The notes under the pieces are model-generated. The model worked only from the letters and a program-made list of their open reading frames with translations, ran no database searches and was not told the origin of the DNA. A stretch of 64,000 nucleotides of DNA from Mycteria americana (lineage: Eukaryota > Chordata > Aves > Ciconiiformes > Ciconiidae): NCBI RefSeq assembly GCF_035582795.1, contig NC_134370.1, positions 52,439,501 to 52,503,500 of the forward strand, written 5' to 3'. Of the stretch, positions 34,761 through 44,230 are shown piece after piece. Positions within the stretch are counted from its first letter, which is position 1. Every line of letters starts with the position of its first letter. A program made the translations under genes and the position numbers.

Positions 34761-35330
34761 CGGCTTCCAGCGCTTCCTTACGTTTGTTGACATCCTCCGC
34801 CTGCCTCAGCTCCCCGGCTGCTACCCTCACGACGCGAGCAAAGCTCCCGTCTTCCCATCAGCCCTCAGCTCTGCAGCAAAAAACATATTAACCTTCTTTA
34901 ATATTTCATTCCTGGAAGAGGTTCTTTGGATCTAACTTTAGAAAAGATTTCCCCGCAGCCATTTCTTCCCTTACATTTTGTCTCTGTCTTTATTATCCAG
35001 AGATACTGTAGTCGTACAGCGTTCAATCAGCTAAAGAGGAAAGAATTTGACAGAGGATTTTTTTTTTCCTTTGGCGAGGAAGGATTGTACGTGGGAATAA
35101 AAGACTGCGAATGGCAGAGTTTTTTGAGCTCTGAGCGCGAGTTGTCTGCTCTGTTGTTCAGGGGAGAGCCCCCTTGTATTTCTAGGAAGTATTTCCGTCC
35201 AAGTTTGCTCTCGCTTGGGCCACGACCTGCAAAACCCTTGGCCCCCTTGCCCTGTATTTTGGGTGACGGCTGTTTCAGTCGGCACGACCGTTTTCTCGTC
35301 GGAGCAGAATTGCCCTTTCAAGAAGCGCCC
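34761..35330. other. Non-coding spacer
   Basis: Mixed composition, with a T10 run at 35058-35068. No domain-bearing frame, RNA gene or repeat was recognised. Confidence 0.4.
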
Positions 35331-35340
35331 CCGGCAGCGG

Positions 35341-35470
35341 AGGGGACCCGGGGCCGGCCCTGAGCCCGGCCCGGCCCTGAGCCCGGCCTGGCCCGGCCCT
35401 GGGCCCGGCCCGCCGCTCCCTGCCCCGCGGCCCTGTTGGTAGCCCCGCGCGGAGCTGGGCGGAGCTGCCT
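35341..35470. repeat. GC-rich tandem repeat (GGCCCTGAGCCC-type)
   Basis: Four imperfect copies of a 'ggccctgagcccggcc' unit fill 35353-35412 in a small CpG-rich block. Probably a slippage-derived minisatellite within the CpG domain. Confidence 0.65.
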
Positions 35471-35660
35471 GGGTAAACTGCTTGTGTATTTCACATTATC
35501 ATCGCGCTATCTGCAGGCAATGTAGATTTTCTAAAGATCTAATGAATAAACAACCAGCAAGTGCTGGCGGTGTAATTTACATTGTTAATGCCTACATGTG
35601 TATAATAAATATGCATCTGTATGTCTTCAAATAAACTCTTTTTAGTTTCTAACCTGTGGT
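35471..35660. promoter_or_regulatory. Likely conserved non-coding element
   Basis: AT-rich block between two CpG-rich patches. It contains CTAATGAATAAACAA (homeodomain plus forkhead core ATAAACA, 35539-35553), TAATTTACATTGTTAATG and AAATATGCAT (octamer-like). Such clustering is typical of neural enhancers. Inference only. Confidence 0.4.
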
Positions 35661-35739
35661 GATTTTTTTAAAAGCTGTCTTTTCCAAGAAACCAATTTTC
35701 CTTTTCGCTTCCTGAGCTGGTAGGGAAGGAAGAGACCTA

Positions 35740-35900
35740 GCAAAGCGCTTTACGTCTGCTTTCAGCGAGAGCGGGGACGCGCGGCCTGGGCGCAGCCTGC
35801 CCGCCGCAGCGAGCCCCGGGGCGCGGCGGGCGCCGCCACCGCCCGCTCCCCCGGCGCGGGAGGCGAAGGCCGCGGCCAGGCAGCGGCAGGCGCTCATTTC
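35740..35900. promoter_or_regulatory. Small CpG-rich block
   Basis: About 160 bases of dense CpG between AT-rich conserved-looking blocks. No transcript structure deduced. Confidence 0.4.
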
Positions 35901-36399
35901 TCAGTGCAACTTGCCACGCTTTTCACAGCAGAACAATTTAAATGTACAATATTAGCTCACAGTATTAGTCTGGAGGTGCAAAGAACAATCCATTCAGAGA
36001 CTGAGCTTCAAAGGCACCGAATTCCCCTCAAGGAAAAGTTTACAAATGTGGCTGCTCCCTCCCTCCTTCCCTGCCTCCCCCTCCTCTCCTCCCTCGTCGG
36101 AGACAAACGGTTTTCCCTGAACGCCTCTGTAGAGGGCATCCCTGACCAGATTTCTTCCACCTCGCCGTGTGAAGCCCGCTCCCCGTGCTTTGAACTGCGG
36201 AGCTTGGTTATTCCGTGCGCAGCCCCGCCGCCTGTAAACGGGCTCCCGCGCAGCCCTCGCGGGTCGCCCGCTGACATCGGTAGCTGAAGGCGAAGCTCTC
36301 TTTCGCTTCCAGATCTTCAGGCTGGAAAGCCTGGCCCTTCGCAGCCCCTGCTGACTTCACCTTGGGAGGGATAAAGATTTTCTCCTCATTTTTCGCTAC
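35901..36399. other. Non-coding spacer
   Basis: Mixed composition with a pyrimidine-rich stretch near 36050-36100. A 127-codon frame on the plus strand (35904-36287) has no recognisable domain. Nothing else seen. Confidence 0.4.
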
Positions 36400-36790
36400 A
36401 AACCAGGTGCCACTTTCTTACACCGCTTGATGGCAAATGTCTCATCTTCAGCGAGCTGGATCTGGCATACATTATTTTAATTAAGTCTATGGCGATTTAC
36501 TTTCCTCTGAGATCCATTCCACGGTGCAATTAGGAGCGTATTGGTGCTAGCACATATGAATATTCAGGAGAGTGTCAATTAATTAGCAGAGGAATCTCAT
36601 TACGGTGCTCAAAACCCTTTTAGTGCTAAGCAGAATTAAGGGGGCATTTGCCAATGTGCTGGATTAGTGAATATTTTACTGCGCGCTCATTTAACTTCAT
36701 TATCATAGCACTTACGCTACTCTCTGATTTTATTAATTAAATTGCTCATTAATTTATCCAGAAAGGGGAATAAAAGTTTTATGACGCCAC
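36400..36790. promoter_or_regulatory. Strong candidate enhancer (homeodomain-dense)
   Basis: Nearly 400 bases, low in repeats, with TTTTAATTAAG, GTGCAATTAGG, GAATATTCAGG, GTCAATTAATTAGC, CTCATTAATTTATCC and TTTATTAATTAAATTG words. Both strands are rich in TAAT cores, a density typical of deeply conserved developmental enhancers. No coding potential. Conservation is not shown here, only suspected. Confidence 0.5.
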
Positions 36791-36824
36791 AGCACTCGCG
36801 TAGACGTCTTAAAAAGCCAGCTTC

Positions 36825-36985
36825 TGCCCTGCCCTGCCGCTCCGCGGGAAAGCTGTTCCCCGGGGCTGGCGGGCGGCCGGCGGCAGCGCACCCACCCGCC
36901 CGCCCGCCCGCGCTGCCCGCCCGCGCTGCCCGCCGCCGCCTGCCTGCCCCGCCGCTGCCCGCCCACGCGGGGTCCTGCACCCCGC
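36825..36985. promoter_or_regulatory. CpG-rich block with (CCCG)n tract
   Basis: A short CpG-dense block containing tandem CCGCCCGCCCG and CGCTGCCCGC units at 36890-36950. The abrupt change from AT-rich flanks matches the alternating pattern of the domain. Confidence 0.5.
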
Positions 36986-37780
36986 AGCCAGGTGCATTTT
37001 TATCTCCCCTCACCCCAGAGATAGTATAACGCGGCGATTAGTGCTGCTGCAGCAAAGGGAAAAAGGGTATCGCTGGGCATCTGAAGCGTAGACTACGGGT
37101 TTCATCTTTTTTTCTATTTAAATCTTGTCTCAACATCTGGGGAGCGGGAAAGCCCGCGATGCGATTAACCCCTTAATCTCTGCACAAACTGCAGAAAGAA
37201 GAGGAGTGATCTCCGCTTTCCTAGTATTCTGGGCAAAACCAAACGCGATCTCTTTCCGACAGAGACAGAAGTGTAACCTGCACTCTTTGGCTGGGGAGGC
37301 GCGGGGAGCGCTTCCCCGGTGCCGGGAGCAGTGAAGCGCAGGGCGCGCTGGCAGGGAGCTCGCAGTTCCTCAGCGCAAACAGGAGAACCGCGAGCATCAG
37401 AAGGCAGCGAGCAGGATTACGCTCATTTTCTAATTAGGCAATACTTGAATTCTCATAATTTTTCCAAGGAGCATTGTATTAAGAGCAGCTATTTAAAAAA
37501 AAATGTCCGTGGGATATTGTGCTTTGCAAAAAACAAACAAAAATTCCCTCAGAAATGTTTAATATTAATTATTAATCGGATTTAAATTCAATAGCCGTAT
37601 CTTGCGACAGTTATAGATGTGCGGGAAGCTATACATAATCAGCCGTTGCGCATCTTCACACAGGAGGGATCGACCCGGTGTCAGCAGAGGCTCCGCGGAG
37701 GAAAGGGAGACCGATGGAAATGTGTTTAAAAAGTCACCTCCACTTCAACACCGAGAGCGGAATTTGCCCAAAAAGGTTAG
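36986..37780. other. Non-coding, enhancer-like in part
   Basis: Repeat-poor DNA. AATATTAATTATTAATCGG near 37560 and CTAATTAGGC near 37431 are homeodomain-type words. No gene-like frame of note. Confidence 0.4.
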
Positions 37781-38035
37781 AAAGACAAATATTAAATCTG
37801 CCTTCACAAAGGGAGCCGCTCAATAGATCCGAAATTAATATGCATGTAAAATTAATTAGCTGCATTTCATGACATCAAAATAAGTACCTGGGAAACAAGA
37901 ACACCTTCTGGGCATTTGGCACCATATGCTAGAATTACAGTTAATTGACTAATTACATAAATTAGGCATTAATTTTACAACACATCAAGTATAAAAGATA
38001 TCTCAATTAATTGCGCAGAGAGGAGAAGGTTAAAG
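37781..38035. promoter_or_regulatory. Candidate enhancer/promoter with TATA box
   Basis: Dense homeodomain and octamer words: AAATTAATATGCATG, AAAATTAATTAGC, GTTAATTGACTAATTAC, AAATTAGGCATTAAT and CAATTAATTGCG. A consensus TATA box, TATAAAAG, lies on the plus strand at 37990-37997, some 50 bases before a CpG island. The arrangement suggests a regulated promoter pointing away from FOXB1. Confidence 0.45.
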
Positions 38036-38556
38036 GGGAGGCTGGCGGTCCGGCTAGGGCGGGCACTGCGGGCCGGAGCCCGCCGCTGACTTCGGGCGGT
38101 CATGAGCGTGCGAAGGCAGAAAGCCGAGTTCATTCCAATCAATTACACAGCTGAAGATTGATTAGCTCGTGGCGGGGCGCGGCGTCCCGCCGCCTGCCCC
38201 TCCCCCGGGCGGGCGCCGCCGCCGTCCCAGCCCCGCCGAGCCGAGCCGAGCCGGGAGCCGCGCCGCCGCCCGGAGCCGAGAGCGTCGGAGCCCGCTGCCG
38301 CCCAGTGCACGGTATGGCCCGCGGCGGGGATGCGCTCTCTCTGCTTTGACCCTGCCCGCTCCGTTTGGGGCTGTCTTACGATCCACCCCCCGGCCCTCCC
38401 CCGCACCCCCAAGTATTTTATTCTGGGAAAAAAAACTCAGTTCTGTGGAGAAAAGGTACAGGGGTTGGGTTGCCTTGCCTTCCAGTGAAGGTAGTCAGGT
38501 TTTCATGTTATTTTGTGAGAGCAGGATTAAGTTTCAAATAATATTAAAAACTTGAG
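38020..38556 (+). ncRNA. Possible first exon of a divergent lncRNA
   Basis: Transcription from the TATA box at 37990-37997 would begin near 38020 and cross a CpG island (38040-38330). The first good donor after the island is CTTGAG/GTAAGC with GT at 38557-38558, so an exon of about 535 bases is conceivable. The frames inside are low-complexity and unrecognised. No acceptor, polyadenylation signal or transcript evidence is available, so this is speculative. Confidence 0.2.
38040..38330. promoter_or_regulatory. CpG island, outermost of the domain
   Basis: CpG-dense sequence with GAGCC repeats at 38236-38255. It is the last CpG-rich block before AT-rich intergenic DNA resumes, about 10.3 kb upstream of the predicted FOXB1 start. 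It may be the promoter of the divergent transcript proposed here. Confidence 0.5.
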
Positions 38557-38559
38557 GTA

Positions 38560-41500
38560 AGCAGAGCCTCTGCACCCTGTTTCTGCGCCTCCGAGGTATG
38601 AGGTGACGCTCTCCATAGGCCCAGCACCTCGCCTGTTAGGGAGGCTGCCTGCAAGCTGAGGAGCTGCCTGGCAATGCTGCCTTTGTTCCCTCAGAAGAAA
38701 AGGAACGTCCAGTTTCACCTGACTGTACCCAAAAAGGTGCCAGGCTATCTGTAGTTTACCTTGTAGCTGACAATTTAAGCATGAGGGTGGTTGCATTAAA
38801 ATGCAGGAAGGATTTTGAGCTAATGGGAATAATTATGTCTTAAAAGCTTAAAATGGCAAAATTCACACCAGTAAGGGAGCTCCAGGGACCAAAGAAAGCC
38901 CAGCTTGTGGAGCAAGGAGTGGAAAGATTTTCATACTTGAAAATCTTTATTTGGGGAGGGACCAGTAAGTGGTTTACACTTACACTGGGGTTTGCTGAAC
39001 ACCACAAAGTAAAGAAACAAGTCCTACTCTGCAGCTTTTGGCAAAAAGCTGGTGAAGCTGGGGCCGGGCCTGCCCCAGCAGAACAGGAGGCCTATGGCAG
39101 GCACCAGGCAGGCTGCAGGGAAAGCTCGCTTCTGCCGTTGTGGGGAGGTGTGGGGGCTCTTTGGGGGTCTCCACTAGTTTCTTCTGTCAGTCTGCCTTAT
39201 TAATAAAAAGAAAATTTGGCTTCCCTCTCCCTTTGTAAATAAATATTCCATAGGAAGTGGTCCAGTTACATTAGTAACAACATAGCCTGACTGCTGATGG
39301 GCTAGAAAACAGATGAAAACCTGCCACACGTCTATCTTTTTATTGAGACAAAATGTTCATTTTGATGTAGCAGTTTTGTGCTGTTGGCAGATGCTGAAGG
39401 TACTTGAGGGAGATGTTGACAAGTGGATAATTGTCAGCAGAACTAAAACAGACACTTTGTTTACAGTTGAGCATGATTAATTGAGAGTAAATAAAACAGC
39501 AGCTCTGTTCAGAAACTCTCTCAGCAGCTCAAGTTCAAAAACAGGCAGCATACTCCAGAAAGAAAGGCGCTGAACCTGCCATCATTTTTGAGGAAGGGCT
39601 CGTAGGCAGGGGTTGGTAACTGAGCTCAGTAATTAGAACACACGGTGCAGCGTGGGGCACCAGCCTCTAGGTTTCAAGCCACATGCTTGCTTTTTCTCTC
39701 TGCTGGTTTCTTTTTTTTCTTTTGTTTTGGTTTACATGGCTGGATCACAAAGGATTGCGGATCATACATTAATTTAAAAGAAAAAGTTGTGCATCTGAAT
39801 GCTGGACACAGTTGGCATGTTCAGGTAAAATGAGGGGACAAAAGTGGTCTAGGATACTTTATCAACAGTAAAATATTAAGTGATGCAGTAATCTTTCTTC
39901 CTGCATTGTAACTTAAGGTTGTTATAGAATATTTCATGCTTTGTAACAGTAGTGAGCAGCGTAGATTAGTACTGATGGTCAGTAAACCCCAGGTGTACTC
40001 TGCAGGGTTTTTTTGTAAATCAAGATATGTTTCTATTTGTATCTCATGTAGTGGTGTATATTTACTCAGCGTTATACAGAAGGTGGCATAGTTAGTAGCT
40101 AAGTGATGCTTATGCTGCTCAGACTAGACAGATGCTGCAGCTCAACTGGAGGGTGGAGGGGAAATAGCGCTTACCTCTCCAGAATTGCCCAAATATGTTG
40201 TTTGCACATATCTTTCTCAAAATTATCATTTCCTTTCTCCTTTGTGCTTTGATCAACTCTGAAGCCACTTCCTGTGAATTATTCTTCCTTTCATGGACGG
40301 GCGACCTACTAAGAGACTGTTGTAGCAGCCGGCTTAGCCTCCCCAGTGTGTAGCATACTTTTAAGCAAAGTTATGAGGCTGTTAATCTATATTCAAACTT
40401 CCAGCCTTGGTCCTGTCGTTGGGTGGCTAGTAGTTTAAGAATAGCATATCCATGTGTATACCTCTTGCCAGTGGGCATTCAAATGACTGTAAGTGGATTG
40501 CAGCTGCTCACAGCCTTTAAATGAGAAGCATGCTTGCCCTATCAGTACTGAAGGAGAGGTAAGTTCTCTTATCGATGACTGTTGTGTATTTCTTGTTGAA
40601 TCAGTTTACTGCAGCATGCAGGTTTTTTCTTTTTTTGTACTGTATCCTACTGTCATTGACTTTAACTAGAAAGGGTCTGGTGACAGCAGTCTGTGCCAGC
40701 TTCCAAGGAATGCCCCTATGATAATATCCTTCAGTCTCAGGCCCACAATTTAAAGATGTGATTTCTGGTGGCTATGTTACAAAGGGCCCTCAAGGAGTGA
40801 TTGGGTGCTACTTGTCTTATTACAGCTGTATCTGCTTTGAGAGAGGGGAAGACTGACAGGAATTTGTGAGAGGTGGCATGGTGATACACATTTGTCTGTC
40901 TTTTCAACCTACAAGTAATGTTTAGTTGTTATTTCGTGCTCTGAAGGCCACCAGCCTCCTATCCAGGGATATCACTAGCACTGAGGGTGCTGCTAGAACA
41001 GTGTGTGGGTGTGATGTGGCTCCATTACCCATGCACAATGGACCTGATGTTTCTAGCATTGCTCCTGCTGCTCACTGGCTGCTGGGCTCCTGTCCAAGTG
41101 GGACTGTGGGTGTCGGAGCCATGCCTAAGGATATTTATTTTAATTGCTGAATAGCTTGTCAGTAGGATTATTAATTACTTACACTTAGATAGTTTACACT
41201 ATCACAGCCAATATGATTGCTCTTTTTTTGCTTTGAAGCCTTCTGTATTCTTAGTATTTCCCCAGTTCCTTTCAAAACCTTTCCCCTTCACTTTATCTGT
41301 GATTGCGACTTTGCTCATCCCTCATCTAGAATGTGTCTCTTCCTCTGGAACATATGCTTGTCTAAGCTACAGCAGTTGTTGCTTGCCTGTGCAGCTCAGA
41401 AGTGCCCCAGGATGCTCCCCAAAGGCTGCAGCACTTCAAAGGAGATGCTGCAGGCTCATAGCAGCCAGAAAACAGGCACTTGCGGTGCTCTAAGCCCCAA

Positions 41501-44214
41501 AGGTGGCTGCTGGCATGGATGTAAGAGGAAAAGCTCCTTTCAAGGAGCAGCTTTGGAGTTTCCTTCTGTAGGGGAGCACTGGGCACTTCAGGGACAAGGC
41601 AGCAAGCCAGGATCCTCTATGCAGGTTGTGAAGATCTTCCCAGAAGCAGAGCAGCTGTGTGGGGAACTCCTGGGTGAGTCAAAGCACCAAGGGTGGGGGC
41701 GTGTGGAGTTTTCCTTGCGGAGAGGTGAGAGCATTGTCTGTTCTGCTGCTGGTAAGCTTTCCAGCCCCAAAGTTATTGCTGTCTTATACTACCCTTAAGG
41801 CCTCTGTGTTACTTGTTTGGATGGTGGTAGATGTCAGCTCTCCAAACAGAAGGCCCTGCTTATTTGCAAGGCAGAAGGAAAAAAAAGTGTTTTCCATACG
41901 TATGTCAACTTTGCACTTTCACTCAAATGTCTGGTCAAGGACTGTCAGATGAAAAAGACTTCCGAGATAAAATCCCTTTGGCCATGCCTATAAGCCCAAC
42001 TTACCTAGCACTTTTAAAGGTTAAGTTCTCTAATGGAGCCATATAACTTAAAAACAGGCCCAAAGGCAGGAGGTTCTGCTTCAGTTGACATCAGTGGAAT
42101 TGGTGTATTTTACAAATGGTAATGATCTACCTTATTCACACGTGAATTGTACATGACTTCTGAGTGAGGATATGTTCACTTTCTTTATGATCCAGGCACA
42201 AGAGCTATGCTGCTTGGACCTACAGGAATGTCTATCAAAAATTGCCATAAATCTTATTGACTCTGTAGTCTACAGCAAATCCTGAGAAGTCTAAATGACC
42301 GTGTGATATATTGTAGTAATGCCAAAAGGTCCAAGCAAAAAGTCCAGGCCTCATTGGAGAAGACAAAGTACAATCTCATGCCCTTTGACTTTTTACAGAG
42401 CTTTTCAGCTGCTGTGGCCTGGCAGCTGTGTTGGACTGATGAGATGGCGTGAACTGGGTCCTTCAGTCTAACTGGCCCAGGGAGATGTGCCTGGCTTTCT
42501 TGCTGCCCTGTCAATATAATGCCCCAGGGCATTAAGGGCATAAGCATCAGATGAATGTAGGATATCCTTTTCTCATTGTCAAAAGTTACTAGCGGATCCT
42601 GAAGGCAGTCCTTCTCTGGGCACAAACCTTGAGGCAACCAATCATTTGCTGCTTCATTATCTTGAAAGACCTTGAATTGGAGTCAAAATTGCAAGAATGA
42701 GCCAGACTCATGAAGGTGAATGTGTTTGCAGCTGACAAGTGCGGACACATGCTGGTAACCATCTGCTGGGATTCATTGTAGGTAGCTGTGGAACTACATT
42801 TGCATGTGTAGATTGTGAATAACTATGTGCATGATCTACTTTATATACATATGCTGTCCAATTAAATAGGGGCACGGGTACTAAAGTCTGTTTAAGTGGT
42901 GTTTATGTTATTATGTACTCTTTGGGAGGAGACTGTCTTATTATCCATTAGATGTTTTCTTCTGCGAAAAAGAATGCCTCTTTTACAAGGTGTTTGTACA
43001 CAAAAATCCTGAGAGATATAGCACAGTTTTCCTTCTGTGCTCTGTGTATGTAAAGTTCGTATGTATTTGCAAAGTAGAACTTTGTTTAACTTAGTTGTCA
43101 TTAATGGTCAGAGATGCCACGGCACTAGTACTTTACAAGTCAATTATACATAAAACATTGTAACAGGATTATTAGAAAGTATTGAATGCTTGAGAATATA
43201 TGTGATACAGGAAGGGGCACGAAATTGCTGTGTACTTAGCGTGTATAATGCAGTTTGCTCAATTTGTTCCTGGCTATTCACAGGAGAGTACATTTTCTCT
43301 TTTTAATTGCACCAGATGACAAGACCTTTTAATTAAGGTGGCATCTATAGTATTCATATACTGCAAAACCCACAAATGACTAAAACTTAATAGCATCATA
43401 AAAACTATGGTTAAAGCTTTTACCAACACTGCCATCACAGCAAAAGGTTTTAAATCAACTACGTCAGAAGTGCACTTATGCCTACACAGAGGCTACTGAC
43501 TCTGAGAGCAGTAACTGGTTTCTTTTCTTACAGAAATAAAGTCTTTGTGATTTTTGTGGTTGTAGTAGTGAAACTGGTAAACAGCCCTTCCGTCTCTTCA
43601 GGTGTACCCGCCCTCCCTTGACAAATTTCTACAACTTTTGTAACATCCTGTTTCCAGTTAGAAGATACTGTGGGGAAAGACAATAAAACTACTCTTCATC
43701 ACTCGGAAGTTTCCTGCAGGCTTCGATGGGACAGAAGGGCAGGGAATGAGAGTTTTGCGTATGGACAGACGTGCAGAAGCAGGCAGAGAGCGTTAGATGC
43801 CGTAGGAACAGAGTAAGGCAGGAAGCCTCAGTGCCGCTCAGCTTTGACACAGACTCACTCTCTCACTTGAAGTGAACCATGCCATCCAGTTTAGGGATCG
43901 CATGATTGCAGTAGGGTCACTACTGTAACATGTGATGTTAATAATTTACAAGCAAAGTCCTTTGGCAAGGATGTACGAATAGGCAGATTATTTTGTTTCT
44001 TCCCCTTTTCTTTATAATGACAGTCTTACATTTGTTGGGCTGATATTTCTGGTGGGCATGCTCCTTCACTGTCCCTGTTTCATAGGATGTTACACTGTGG
44101 CATCCCAGGAAGCTCTAGGAGGTGCATCCCACTACTGAGATGGGATACATGTCAGCTGAACATTCCCAGTTTTTGCCTTGGTAACACTGGTAAAAATCGC
44201 AAACGAGGTTAGGC
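38560..44214. other. Intergenic; one long open frame, one enhancer-like patch
   Basis: AT-rich non-coding DNA. A 193-codon plus-strand frame at 41217-41798 has a hydrophobic start but no recognised domain or codon bias (see findings). The 43270-43460 segment carries 'ctttttaattgcacc' and 'ccttttaattaagg' words and may be a distal enhancer. No mobile element or RNA gene was recognised. Confidence 0.45.
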
Positions 44215-44230
44215 TTTTTTTTTTTTTTTT
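44215..44230 (+). repeat. T16 homopolymer
   Basis: Sixteen T in a row. It is too isolated to be called the tail of a retrotransposed copy, as no coding or SINE sequence is recognised beside it. Confidence 0.8.

Noticed and set aside
34066..34935. 289-codon plus-strand frame and 233-codon minus-strand frame (33983-34684)
   Set aside because: Both lie in the same CpG island with repeated GGCAA and CACCG units; mutually overlapping and without known motifs.
44215..44230. T16 run as the tail of a minus-strand retroposed copy
   Set aside because: No SINE, LINE or processed-gene sequence is recognisable next to it and no target-site duplication was found.
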